A DNA stretch of 64,000 nt, taken from the NCBI RefSeq assembly GCF_000368825.1, contig NZ_KB849717.1:1401601-1465600 (forward strand), in the 5' to 3' direction. Positions within the stretch are counted from its first letter, which is position 1, and every line of letters starts with the position of its first letter. The notes beneath the pieces are model-generated. The model had not been told where the DNA came from. It did no database searches and saw only the letters and a list, made by a program, of their open reading frames with translations. This document shows, piece after piece, positions 29,179-43,926 of this stretch. The DNA comes from Acinetobacter ursingii DSM 16037 = CIP 107286. GTDB taxonomy: Bacteria; Pseudomonadota; Gammaproteobacteria; Pseudomonadales; Moraxellaceae. The translations under genes and the position numbers were made by a program.

Positions 29179-30671
29179 TGAGTTTTTTTGAAAATAACAC
29201 ACTCAACGACATATATGAGTCGATTCAGGAAGTTTATCTTTCTGATAACCGACCATGGGTAGTGGGTTATTCAGGTGGTAAGGATTCAACCTGCGCTTTG
29301 CAATTGGTTTGGAATGCTTTAGCAAAACTACCGCCAGAGAAAAGACAAAAATCAGTGTATGTTATCAGCTCCGATACACTTGTTGAAACGCCAATTATCG
29401 TTCGCTATATAGATAAAAATTTAGAGAACATTCAGAAAAAGTCTGATGAACAAGGTATGCCCTTTATTGTTCAAAAAGTCAGCCCTCGTGTCGAGCGTTC
29501 ATTTTGGGTAAACCTAATTGGTCGTGGTTATCCTGCACCGAGTAATAAATTCAGATGGTGTACTGAACGTCTTAAAATCGAACCTGCTAATGATTTTATT
29601 ACACAACGTGTTGCAGAGTTTGGTGAAGTTGTTGTGGTATTAGGTGTACGCTCGTCAGAAAGTGCAACACGTGCACAAGTTATTGCAATGCACAAGATTA
29701 AAGGCACTAAACTCGCTAGACATTCATCTTTATTAAATGCTTTTGTATTTGCCCCAATTGAAGCATTTACTACAGATGATGTATGGAACTATCTATTACA
29801 GAACAAATCACCATGGAATAACGATAACCGTGAATTGGTGACAATGTATCGAAATGCCCAAGCTGGTGAATGTCCATTAGTTGTAGATAAAACAACACCA
29901 AGCTGTGGAAATTCACGTTTTGGCTGTTGGGTATGTACCGTCGTCCAACAAGACAAATCTATGGAAGCTATGGTTGAATCTGGTGAAGAATGGCTAGAAC
30001 CTTTACTTGAATACCGTGATTTGCTGTCATCAACTCAGGATCCTGAGAAAAAGTTCAATTATCGAGAGTTTAAACGCCGTAATGGCCAAGTTGCCTTTAA
30101 CCATGCAAATGGCAAACTTGTACCTGGGCCCTATAAACTTGAATTCAGAAAAGTGCTTCTAAGAAAACTTTTAGAAGTTCAAAAAGTAGTTCGAGCAGAA
30201 GCTCCTATTGGCGAAGCTCCGATACTCATTCACCCTGAAGAACTCCATGAAATTCGTAGAATATGGCGTTCAGAAAGTGGTGATTGGGCTGACTCTGTTC
30301 CACAAATCGTTAAAGAAACTTTAGATATTGAACTAGCTTGGCAGATAGAGGATAGTGTCTTATACAATACCCAAGACTTTGCACTACTTGATACTATTTG
30401 TAAGGAACATGAAATCCCAACGGAACTCATGGTGAAATTAATAGGCGTAGAAAAAGCATCTCATGGTCTTAAAAGACGTCACAATATTCACAACCAATTA
30501 AGCAAAGTACTCAATGAAGAATGGCGTGATTTAGCAAGTATTCTAGCTGCTCGTAATTCCCAGCAAGACATTAATGAAATTATTGAAGTAGATGATGATG
30601 AATCCTCATTTACTGAAGAAGTTTCGTCGGGACAGTTAGATTTATTAAATAATGTTGGAGCTAAGCCATGA
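29178..30671 (+). CDS. dndC: DNA phosphorothioation protein DndC
   Basis: DndC is a PAPS-reductase-like ATP pyrophosphatase that activates the DNA backbone for sulfur insertion. The 497-residue protein has the PP-loop SGGKDS at residues 32-37. A cysteine set at about residues 233-255 (ECPLVV, then SCGNSRFGCWVCT) should bind the 4Fe-4S cluster. The length is normal for DndC. It is coupled to dndB by TAATG and to dndD by a four-base ATGA overlap, so stoichiometric expression is expected. No dndA is present; an IscS-type desulfurase elsewhere would have to supply sulfur. Confidence 0.96.
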   Translation: MSFFENNTLNDIYESIQEVYLSDNRPWVVGYSGGKDSTCALQLVWNALAKLPPEKRQKSVYVISSDTLVETPIIVRYIDKNLENIQKKSDEQGMPFIVQKVSPRVERSFWVNLIGRGYPAPSNKFRWCTERLKIEPANDFITQRVAEFGEVVVVLGVRSSESATRAQVIAMHKIKGTKLARHSSLLNAFVFAPIEAFTTDDVWNYLLQNKSPWNNDNRELVTMYRNAQAGECPLVVDKTTPSCGNSRFGCWVCTVVQQDKSMEAMVESGEEWLEPLLEYRDLLSSTQDPEKKFNYREFKRRNGQVAFNHANGKLVPGPYKLEFRKVLLRKLLEVQKVVRAEAPIGEAPILIHPEELHEIRRIWRSESGDWADSVPQIVKETLDIELAWQIEDSVLYNTQDFALLDTICKEHEIPTELMVKLIGVEKASHGLKRRHNIHNQLSKVLNEEWRDLASILAARNSQQDINEIIEVDDDESSFTEEVSSGQLDLLNNVGAKP

Positions 30672-32677
30672 TTATTAAATCATTAATACTTGATAATATT
30701 GGTTTATATGGTCAGCGCACAGAGTTTTTACTTGAGCCAAAGAAATCATCAACCTCAACTAATCAACCTATTATCTTAATTGGAGGGCGAAATGGTGCAG
30801 GTAAGACAACTTTCTTGGACTCGATCCGTTTGGCTCTTTATGGTAGACGTGCACTTGGTTTAGGTATTAGTCAAAAAGAATATTATCAATATCTTATAAG
30901 TAAGATAAATCATAACCATCCAGAACGTACATCTAGAGTTGAACTCAATTTTATTTATACGGAAGGAAGTATTCCTGCTGAATTTACGGTATGTCGTTCA
31001 TGGGCCATTGGTTCAGATAACCAATTTCGAGAAAGTCTAGATTTAAAAAAGAACGGGAAAACTGTTACTTCTGTCCCAGAGCAAGAATGGGAAAACTTTC
31101 TATTAGAGTTGATCCCATTTGGTATTTCACAACTTTTCTTTTTTGATGGTGAGAAAATTCAAGATATAGCTGAAGATAATAATGCTATGTTATCAGATGC
31201 AATTAAAAATCTGCTCGGAATTGATCTAATTGAAAAACTACGTCTAGATTTGCATTCTTATTTAAATCGCAATAAATTGAATGATGCTAATCAAAATGAT
31301 ATTGAGATTATTACCCAACGTTTAGATCATCTTAAATCTCAAGAAGCAAATTTAAAAAATGAATGTGCTCAACTTAAATTTGAACACCAAGCTTTACTAA
31401 AAAATATTGAGCAAAAAAGACTACGATTTGTATCAGAAGGCGGTGCAATCGCATTGAAATACGATCAATTAAAAACAAAACTATCTCAACTGAATAAAGA
31501 AATTAATTTATGTAAGCAAGAGCTTACTAACTTAGCAAATAACTTACTTCCATTCATGTTTGCACCTAAACTTATTTCTAAATTCATGACACATTTAGAA
31601 GTCTCTTCTGCCGATCAATCTGCAAGTAGGCACCTTATTGAGCAAACATTGGCATCATTCCAAAGCAGCTCAGTTCAAAAGGAAGAATTATGGACAAAAG
31701 ATCATTGGGAAAACTTGAATCACTTCCTCAAAAATTATTTTAATACACAATCTGAAGTAAGCTCACATATTGCATTTAACGAGCTAACCAAACCTAAACA
31801 ATCTTTGGCAAAGCTTATTGATTTAGAACAAGAAACCAAGACAAAAGTTCAAACCCTTTATAGTCGTTTTGTACAGCTAAATCAGGACAAAGAGGCAACT
31901 GAATTCTCTATTGCACGTGCAGAGAATGCCGAAGATTCAAACGCCTATTTAGATGAATTAATGCAAAAAGAACGTAAATTAGGTGAACTTGATATAATTC
32001 TAGAACAAAAAGATGAAGAATATCGGAAACTCAGCTGGGAGATTGTAACGGTAGAGCGCAACCTAAAATCAGCAAACGAAGCTGTTGTTGATTTCGAGCT
32101 TCAAAATCATAAAAACTCATTAGCAGCTAAAGGTATTAAAGCACTTATTGATTTTGAAACTGCACTACTTGAACAAAAGATTATTGAGGTTCGTAAAAAC
32201 TTTGTAGAGATCTTTAACTCTCTTCTACGCAAAAAAAACTTTATTACCGAACTTCATATTGATGTGAAAAATTTCAGTACACGCTTAATTAAAAAAAATG
32301 GGCAGTCTATTGAAAAATCAGCGTTATCTGCTGGTGAAAAACAGATTTATGCGATTGCAATGCTATGGGCATTAGCTAAAACCAGTGGTCGCCATTTACC
32401 AATGATTGTAGATACTCCATTAGGTCGTTTAGATCGGGAACATCGTGATAATTTAATGAAGCTATATTTTCCTCATGTTAGCCATCAAGTCATTATTCTA
32501 TCAACTGATACGGAAATTGATGATCAATATGTCAATCAGTTAGATAAGTACATTTCTGAAAGTTACTTATTAGAATACAATCAAGAGTTAGCTTCAACTC
32601 AGGTATTATCAGGCTACTTTACTGACTTAAACCGCACCAATAATATGGAGAAGAGAATTGCATTACAGCAAGCTTAA
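30668..32677 (+). CDS. dndD: DNA phosphorothioation ATPase DndD
   Basis: DndD is an SMC/Rad50-like ATPase that works with DndC and DndE in modification. This 669-residue protein has Walker A GGRNGAGKTT at residues 39-48. A long charged coiled-coil fills roughly residues 180-500. The ABC signature LSAGEKQ lies near residue 553 and Walker B LPMIVDTPLGRLD near 577. It begins inside the end of dndC (ATGA overlap), and its last 20 bases overlap dndE. All motifs are intact. Confidence 0.95.
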   Translation: MIIKSLILDNIGLYGQRTEFLLEPKKSSTSTNQPIILIGGRNGAGKTTFLDSIRLALYGRRALGLGISQKEYYQYLISKINHNHPERTSRVELNFIYTEGSIPAEFTVCRSWAIGSDNQFRESLDLKKNGKTVTSVPEQEWENFLLELIPFGISQLFFFDGEKIQDIAEDNNAMLSDAIKNLLGIDLIEKLRLDLHSYLNRNKLNDANQNDIEIITQRLDHLKSQEANLKNECAQLKFEHQALLKNIEQKRLRFVSEGGAIALKYDQLKTKLSQLNKEINLCKQELTNLANNLLPFMFAPKLISKFMTHLEVSSADQSASRHLIEQTLASFQSSSVQKEELWTKDHWENLNHFLKNYFNTQSEVSSHIAFNELTKPKQSLAKLIDLEQETKTKVQTLYSRFVQLNQDKEATEFSIARAENAEDSNAYLDELMQKERKLGELDIILEQKDEEYRKLSWEIVTVERNLKSANEAVVDFELQNHKNSLAAKGIKALIDFETALLEQKIIEVRKNFVEIFNSLLRKKNFITELHIDVKNFSTRLIKKNGQSIEKSALSAGEKQIYAIAMLWALAKTSGRHLPMIVDTPLGRLDREHRDNLMKLYFPHVSHQVIILSTDTEIDDQYVNQLDKYISESYLLEYNQELASTQVLSGYFTDLNRTNNMEKRIALQQA

Positions 32678-33017
32678 GATTTCATCTGAGGCAACAACTC
32701 GCCTCCGTATGCTAAAGCAACGTACCGCTTTAACACCAAACCTACTCTGCCGTATTGCCCTAATGATGTCGTTAGAAGAGGGGCCCTTAGGTAACATCCC
32801 TTTACCTAATGAAGATGGTTCTGAATTTAATGCCTATACGCTTACAGGTGAAAATACAGATTTATTCTTATCTCTTTTAAGATATGTTGAAGACAATGCA
32901 GATGAACCTTTAGAGAATAAAGTTCTGCTGGATCGGATGCGGGGGCATATTCATAGAGGGGTTGGAGCAATGTCTGTGCGCTACAAATCTTCGGAGAGTT
33001 TAATTGCGAATATATAG
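32658..33017 (+). CDS. dndE: DNA phosphorothioation protein DndE
   Basis: DndE is a small basic protein that binds nicked DNA and completes the modification complex. The 119-residue product has the expected N-terminal KISSEATTRLRMLKQRTALTPN and the C-terminal LDRMRGHIHRGVGAMS helix found across DndE proteins. It overlaps dndD by 20 bases. A perfect 17-bp hairpin follows the stop by only one base, which probably ends the dndBCDE message and protects its 3' end. Confidence 0.95.
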   Translation: MHYSKLKISSEATTRLRMLKQRTALTPNLLCRIALMMSLEEGPLGNIPLPNEDGSEFNAYTLTGENTDLFLSLLRYVEDNADEPLENKVLLDRMRGHIHRGVGAMSVRYKSSESLIANI

Positions 33018-33056
33018 ATTGAAGAAAATAAGTCTAATAGACTTATTTTCTTCAAT
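33018..33056 (+). terminator. Long hairpin after dndE
   Basis: A perfect 17-bp stem, ATTGAAGAAAATAAGTC against GACTTATTTTCTTCAAT with loop TAATA, begins at the base after the dndE stop. The T-rich right arm could serve as the release tract. There is no T-run after the stem, so partial read-through to the genes at 33192 and 33737 is possible. Confidence 0.6.
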
Positions 33057-33191
33057 ACGAGTAAAACCTCCCTTAATAATTTATTAATATCTTAAACGCG
33101 AACATGCTGTAGAAGCTAATCACTATTATTTTATTATTGGTCAGTTTAGAATATGATCTAATTAGTCTTATAAAAGTATCAGACACATTAC

Positions 33192-33719
33192 ATGAATATC
33201 CCAACTAAACCATTTAATGGTTTTTTGGAAGGCTTTCAATTCATATGGAGCCAAACTAAAAAACCAATAAGGCATCCAACATTTGTACTATTCTTCTTTC
33301 TTGCTATTGTATTTTGTGGCTGCATGGGAGTTTGGTATGAGTGGAGGCATCTTAAGAATGCTGAATATCAGTCTTTATTTAATTCTATTATTTTGCTGAC
33401 TCCTCCGTTTATTAGTGGAGCCTATTTACAGATTATTCTAACTAAAAATGCACCAACCTTTGTCAAAGGCTTATTAGGTTTTTTCGTATTCACAGCTGCA
33501 TATATCTTTTATGAATTAATTGGTTCAGCGTTTGAAATAAAAAATTGGAATATTTACTTTCTTACAACTCTTATGACTTTAATAAGTTTGTGGATTACAT
33601 GGGTTCAATTGTCCTTATGTGAAGATTTATATGATAAACCTGTGGAAAAAGCTGCATTAGGTGGAAAGAATTTAAATAAAGAACTTCCAGGTGAAATGCC
33701 CGAAGACTTCGAATTATAA
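33192..33719 (+). CDS. Unrecognised four-helix membrane protein
   Basis: This 175-residue protein has four predicted membrane helices, at about residues 27-49, 60-84, 93-117 and 120-140. A short polar N-terminus and a charged C-terminal tail (about 35 residues, acidic at the end) flank them. I recognise no family. It stands between dndE and the second DGQHR gene, 17 bases before the latter, so the two are very likely cotranscribed. A link to DNA modification is inferred from this position only; a membrane partner for a defence system is one possibility, a passenger gene another. Confidence 0.65.
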   Translation: MNIPTKPFNGFLEGFQFIWSQTKKPIRHPTFVLFFFLAIVFCGCMGVWYEWRHLKNAEYQSLFNSIILLTPPFISGAYLQIILTKNAPTFVKGLLGFFVFTAAYIFYELIGSAFEIKNWNIYFLTTLMTLISLWITWVQLSLCEDLYDKPVEKAALGGKNLNKELPGEMPEDFEL

Positions 33720-33736
33720 TTATAGGTTAATGAATC

Positions 33737-34972
33737 ATGAAATTTCCAATTACCGTTCCTGCTATAAAAATATCTCAACCCATGAGTGATTTTTATGCAA
33801 TCTCTCTTCCTGCTCACATACTTTTAGATGTTTGCTTTAGTGATATTATGAAAGCAAAAAAAACTGAAACAGGTTATATTCTTGAAGGTGGAACGCAAAG
33901 AAATATCGAAAAAGAACGTTTACAAAAAATTGCTGAATATATTGACCGTGAAGACTCAGCATTTCCAAATTCAATTATATTAGCTGCTAATTATCACGAA
34001 TCTGGCTATACAATTGATGAATACCAAGATGAAAATAATAATTATGAAAATATTGGTTGGTATGTTGAAAAATCAAATAAGCTTGATGATAATTGTAAGC
34101 TTTACAACCTAACAATTCCTTCACCTACAAAAATTGCAGCTATTATTGATGGGCAACATCGTTTATTTGGATTTACAAAAGATTACTCTAAAAACTCAGA
34201 GCAGCTTAAAATGGATTTACTATGCTCAGTTTATTTAGACTTACCTAAAGGATATCAAGCTGATTTATTTTCTATTATTAATACAACTCAAAAACCTGTA
34301 AACAAAAGTTTAAGTTATGAATTATATGGTTATAATATATCAGAAGAGGATTCGAAGAGTTGGACACCAGATAGATTATCGATTTTTTTAACCAGAAAAT
34401 TAGCATCTTTACCAGAATCACCCTTGTGTGGAAAAATAAAAATTGCAGCTAAGGCTGATGAGGCATTAGCACGATTAAGCCAAGGTGCTGAGTGGCAAGT
34501 TTCTACAGCTGTGATCGTAGAAGGCATTATGCGATTAATTTCAACGAATCCAGCAAAAGACTCTAATTATATTATTAAAAACAAATTAAAAGACCGTAAT
34601 GAATTAATAAATTCTGGAAGAAATGATACTTCACCTTTGCGAAAATATTATGTAAGTAATAATGATAAATTTATTTATACATTAGTACTAAATTATCTTC
34701 ATGCTTGTGATGAAGTATTCTGGAAAGCACATACCAAGAACTCTTTTATTATCAAAACAGTTGGAATTCAAGCTCTATTTGACATTCTTAGAAAAATTAT
34801 TCCAGAAAGCCTAGAAGTCAAAAAAATTAGTCAGGAATTTTTTATAAATAAATTATTACCTGCCAAAAATATTCCTTTTGATGACCCTAAATTTATTAAT
34901 GCTTCAGGATCTGGTAGAAAGCAGATTCGTGATGCTATTGAACTTAAAATTGGACTAAAAAAGCCTGAGTAA
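33737..34972 (+). CDS. Second DGQHR-domain protein (DndB-like)
   Basis: This 411-residue protein carries the DGQHR box at residues 138-142 (IIDGQHRLFGF), preceded by VPAIKISQPMSDFYAISLPA and followed by LFSIINTTQKPVNKSLSYEL. It is clearly longer than, and different from, the dndB product at 28063. It resembles the DGQHR proteins reported as phosphorothioation-associated next to dnd loci. It could be a second regulator or a DNA-binding partner of the restriction complex. It converges with the minus-strand 108-aa ORF; the two stop codons are separated by one base and no terminator is seen between them. Confidence 0.8.
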   Translation: MKFPITVPAIKISQPMSDFYAISLPAHILLDVCFSDIMKAKKTETGYILEGGTQRNIEKERLQKIAEYIDREDSAFPNSIILAANYHESGYTIDEYQDENNNYENIGWYVEKSNKLDDNCKLYNLTIPSPTKIAAIIDGQHRLFGFTKDYSKNSEQLKMDLLCSVYLDLPKGYQADLFSIINTTQKPVNKSLSYELYGYNISEEDSKSWTPDRLSIFLTRKLASLPESPLCGKIKIAAKADEALARLSQGAEWQVSTAVIVEGIMRLISTNPAKDSNYIIKNKLKDRNELINSGRNDTSPLRKYYVSNNDKFIYTLVLNYLHACDEVFWKAHTKNSFIIKTVGIQALFDILRKIIPESLEVKKISQEFFINKLLPAKNIPFDDPKFINASGSGRKQIRDAIELKIGLKKPE

Positions 34973-34973
34973 T

Positions 34974-35300
34974 TCAGGCTTTTGCTAGTTTATGGAATAC
35001 ACAAGCTAAAGCACATAATGGTGCTAATAAATCAAGATTACTTCGAATAAAAGTTGCTTCTACAAATACGCTATTATCAGCATCATAAAGTTCAGTTACC
35101 CTTTTCACTCCACGCTGATGAAGCTCTTTCCCTAATCTGCCTAAATTAGAAAAATACTTAAAATATTCTTCTAACTCATATCCATGCTTAGTTGAATCAT
35201 ACCATTCTCGTAATGTCACAATCTCAGCTGCTTGTTTAGCAATTGAGATTTGTTGCTTTCGTAATTGGATCTCACTTAAATTAGATTCATGATTACTCAT
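34974..35300 (-). CDS. Small protein at the end of the dpt operon
   Basis: This 108-residue protein is not recognised. It is soluble, charged and predicted to be helical (QLRKQQISIAKQAAEIVTLREW, then LEEYFKYFSNLGRLGKEL), ending in a more hydrophobic LDLLAPLCALACVFHKLAKA. It starts nine bases after the dptH stop, so it is the last gene of dptF-dptG-dptH-orf108. Its place suggests an accessory subunit or regulator of the restriction complex, but this is inference. Confidence 0.65.
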   Translation of the reverse strand: MSNHESNLSEIQLRKQQISIAKQAAEIVTLREWYDSTKHGYELEEYFKYFSNLGRLGKELHQRGVKRVTELYDADNSVFVEATFIRSNLDLLAPLCALACVFHKLAKA

Positions 35301-35309
35301 TATTTCCCC

Positions 35310-40587
<5,278 letters not shown>

Positions 40588-40607
<20 letters not shown>

Positions 40608-41907
40608 AGATTGCATCCCCACTATCACTCATTTTTTCGATGTTACCTAATCTTTCATAAAATAGAACCAAAGCTTTATGGCTTTCTCGATCAAAAAAGA
40701 TTCCTCTTTTTTCAAATCCTTTAATCAACTCATAAAGCCTTAACTGCTCATTTTCACCGATCACGAGATTAGTCAGCAATAATAAATATTCTTGATTTAA
40801 AACGAATAGATTTCCTGCACGACCTCGAGCCTTAATAAATGGCTTTAAAATAATATTTTTAATATCTTTAACTACATTATCATTCCTACCAGCACGTTCG
40901 GAACTATTCTCAGTTTTAGAAAACTGGGCCTTGAACAATCTTTCTAACTCTTTTAAAGTCTCTAGATGTGTACTTAATTTTTCTGTTTTTAACGTTAACT
41001 TACGTTCTAATGCAAAATCTTCGCAATATTTGTTAAGTTCATCTAAATCAACATCATTAATTTTCTCAAAAAATTTCCATAACGGTTGTTTATCTTTTAA
41101 AGCACTTTGTAAACTCTCAGTCATAGCAAGAACAGGGAAAATTGAACTTAATTCTTTCTCAACAGCCTTATAGCCTCTTTGAATTAATAAATTACGTTCT
41201 TGACTTGCTTTCTCAAAATCTAGAATAAAGTAACACTGTAAAAGATGCTGATCTTTAAAACTTTGCCAACTATTAATAGTTAATGATAATTGTATTGTAT
41301 AAATACATATATATATTTGTATAAATAATTGAATATTTTCAATAAAATATTTAGGATACTTAATTAAAAATTCTAAATCGTTAGAAAAAATTTCAGCTAA
41401 GCTAGGCAAGTAATTTACGAATAAAGTTTCATTTGAAACTTTTGTTTCAAACTTTTTATCAAAATTTTTTGTAATAATCTTTTCTAGAAAATTTAATTGT
41501 TCGGAATAATTTTGATATATCTTTCCTGCTTTAAGAAGTGTTTTAATTAAGCCTAAAAATCTTTTTTCAACATTTGCACTATCAATTTTATCTACAATAG
41601 AATAAATACATAGTTTAGGGGAGATCAGAACAAGATTTCTCTCATCAAAATAAATTTTTTTAAGATGATCCCATGCTCTTGGATCATCTAATGCTTGAAC
41701 AAAACTTGAACGGCAATAGTTTTCAAAATCATTTAATTTTTGCTCTACTTTAGATGAACTTGAAATATCTAGACCGTAAATCTCACAAATAAATAAATTG
41801 GTTAAAATTTCCCAATCAAATCCTTTGCTCTCACCACGTGTACCCACAGGATAGAAAGATCCCATAATATTTTTTTTGGCTACTTTTAATTTCAAATCCA
41901 AATTCAT
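40588..41907 (-). CDS. dptG: Phosphorothioation-dependent restriction protein DptG
   Basis: This 439-residue protein matches DptG, the middle member of the DptF-DptG-DptH restriction operon. Its N-terminus NIMGSFYPVGTRGESKGFDWEILTNLF is characteristic. The rest is helical and charged, without a nucleotide-binding motif, as expected. DptG has no well-defined biochemical activity; it is needed for restriction in studied systems. It overlaps dptF by four bases (ATGA) and dptH by 20 bases, so the three subunits are translationally coupled. Confidence 0.9.
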
Positions 41908-43499
41908 TTAATACCTGCCACTTCAATTTCGTCATCTTCCAAAGTTAAACGAAAGAATTGCTCACTTGTCTTGACTGTAATTTGATTCGATTTATTAGCT
42001 AAGACTAATAATTGATTCACAATTTTATTTAAGATAACCACTACACTGCGATCATTTTTACTTGGTCTATACCCTGACTTTAACTTTAGAATCAGATCAA
42101 ATAGACTAATATCAACAGGAATACTTATATTTTCATGATCTTTAATTTTCAAGAAAGTTTTGAATTTTACACATGGTTGTTGACTAGAATATTTTTCAAT
42201 CGCAGCAAAGTTAGGTGTAATTTTGAGAATTGAAATAATCTGATTGTGCCCATATTCAGAAATTAAGTATTGATCTTCTTCCAAATATGGAGCTTTTTTA
42301 TTAATATAATTTCTGATAGCAAAAACTAAATCTCGAGAGTAAAAACTTTTAAGTATTGGCTTAGAGATGGAGGGGTCATAATATTGATGATGACGATAAA
42401 ATTCCAAATAATTTAATAAAAGATCTTCAATAAAATCCTCTTTAAAATCTTGCTGATAGCCATTTCCAAAATCAGAAAATTTCAACAAATAAAACAGTCG
42501 AATATATGACATTGCATTATTTAAATTTTCTATTTTTAAAAAATCTTTTAAATACTCCTTAAATTCTTTAAATTTCTCACTTGTAGTACTTAATTCAAAC
42601 GAAAGAATAAATCGATCAATATTTTTCGTTCTTAAAAGTGTCGGATCAAACTCTTTTATTTTTTCTAATAATTCATTATCACCTTGATTAAATAAATTAT
42701 CAAATAAATATCCTTTACCACATATAAGCTCATGTATTAGATCTAGAAAGTTACGTGCTGTGATAAATTGATTATTAAACAACCTAATCTTAAAAAGCAA
42801 CTCTATAATTACTTTTTGAACATCTTTATCACATAATAGCTTATAATTGATTAGCTTTTGAACTTGTTCACTTGAGTTATTTTCACTATTTTCTTGCAAA
42901 ATATAACTTTTATATAAATATGAATTAGGATTCGTTATCTTAGTTAGTAACTGACTGACAAAATCAGCTTCATAACCCTCACGAGTAATTCTAAATTTTG
43001 GATAGTCTTCAAAATTTATAAATTCAAAATTTTCAAGACTTTTCCCATTTCTTAAATATTCTTTTAAAATTCTTTTAATATGTTGAGATTCTGCTTCTTC
43101 AGCATAATTCCCTAGCATACCTATGTTAATTCCAATGACCAATGAATAATTACTATTTTCAAATTCTTTAAATAAGTTGTTCAAAGTATCTACGGCAGAG
43201 TGATGAGGAGCAAAACTATGTGTAGCATCTAAATGAAATTTTAAATATGATTCTGAAAATCTTTTCTTTGCTCTAATTAATAGCTCAGATTTGCCATCTC
43301 CACTACTCCCACACAAAAATATGACTTTTCTTGAGTGTTCTGAAAGATTTTCTAAAACATCAAAAAATCTATGCTCTATCGGCATTTCTACATATAGATC
43401 TTCTTTTATACTAACTAAATAAGAGTCTAAGTCATTTTCTGTGGAAACAGCATAAGATGATGATTTAGACAATATACTTACAGCATCCGTAAAAAGCAT
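41904..43499 (-). CDS. dptF: Phosphorothioation-dependent restriction protein DptF
   Basis: DptF is the first gene of the restriction operon. The 531-residue protein has a P-loop, GSSGDGKSE, at residues 64-72, preceded by VIFLC and followed by KFHLDATHSFAPHHSAVDTLN, as in DptF ATPases. The N-terminal part before the P-loop is short and there is no membrane segment. The operon promoter should lie in the 125 bases between this start and the terminator at 43625, a very AT-rich stretch. All signs suggest an intact gene. Confidence 0.92.
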   Translation of the reverse strand: MLFTDAVSILSKSSSYAVSTENDLDSYLVSIKEDLYVEMPIEHRFFDVLENLSEHSRKVIFLCGSSGDGKSELLIRAKKRFSESYLKFHLDATHSFAPHHSAVDTLNNLFKEFENSNYSLVIGINIGMLGNYAEEAESQHIKRILKEYLRNGKSLENFEFINFEDYPKFRITREGYEADFVSQLLTKITNPNSYLYKSYILQENSENNSSEQVQKLINYKLLCDKDVQKVIIELLFKIRLFNNQFITARNFLDLIHELICGKGYLFDNLFNQGDNELLEKIKEFDPTLLRTKNIDRFILSFELSTTSEKFKEFKEYLKDFLKIENLNNAMSYIRLFYLLKFSDFGNGYQQDFKEDFIEDLLLNYLEFYRHHQYYDPSISKPILKSFYSRDLVFAIRNYINKKAPYLEEDQYLISEYGHNQIISILKITPNFAAIEKYSSQQPCVKFKTFLKIKDHENISIPVDISLFDLILKLKSGYRPSKNDRSVVVILNKIVNQLLVLANKSNQITVKTSEQFFRLTLEDDEIEVAGIK

Positions 43500-43624
43500 G
43501 ATTCTCTTCTATAAAAATATTAATATAAAACAATATCTTAAACAATAACATAAAACTATATTGTGCACTAGTGATACATTAGTCAGATAAGAAATTTTCT
43601 TATATTAATCTATTGGAATATTAC

Positions 43625-43650
43625 AAAAAAAGAAAGCTCTATGGCTTTCT
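43625..43650 (-). terminator. Terminator of the two-gene operon upstream of dptF
   Basis: On the minus strand the stem AGAAAGC/GCTTTCT is followed by seven T. The stop codon of the 95-aa gene lies within the hairpin loop region. It separates this operon from dptFGH. Confidence 0.8.
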
Positions 43651-43926
43651 TTTTCTTAATACTTTTAAGATTTCTCCATAGACTTTGATTGCGAAACTTA
43701 CACAATTATTTGAAGGTATATCTTTAGGAATCTCAACAATAAAATACTCTTTAGTAGAAGTTAAGCTTTTTAATACTAGGCAATTAGAATCTAAGAAAAA
43801 TATTAATTTCAAATCATCATTACTACATAGACAATTGTGTTCAAATTTGAATCCGTGATTCTTAACTAAGTAACTTTCTACAAATATTTTTATAACTTCG
43901 AAATTCTGATTTGCTTTACTAGTCAT
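43639..43926 (-). CDS. Unrecognised 95-residue protein
   Basis: This 95-residue protein is not recognised. It seems to be a small alpha/beta fold: FEVIKIFVESYLVKNHGF, then an acidic NDDLKLIFFLDSNCLVLKSL strand pair and a basic C-terminus ending in LRKRKP. Two cysteines (CLCSN) lie near residue 33. It starts inside the end of the 328-aa gene by a four-base overlap (ATGA), so the two are coupled and their products may interact. Its stop sits in a terminator hairpin. Confidence 0.6.
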   Translation of the reverse strand: MTSKANQNFEVIKIFVESYLVKNHGFKFEHNCLCSNDDLKLIFFLDSNCLVLKSLTSTKEYFIVEIPKDIPSNNCVSFAIKVYGEILKVLRKRKP

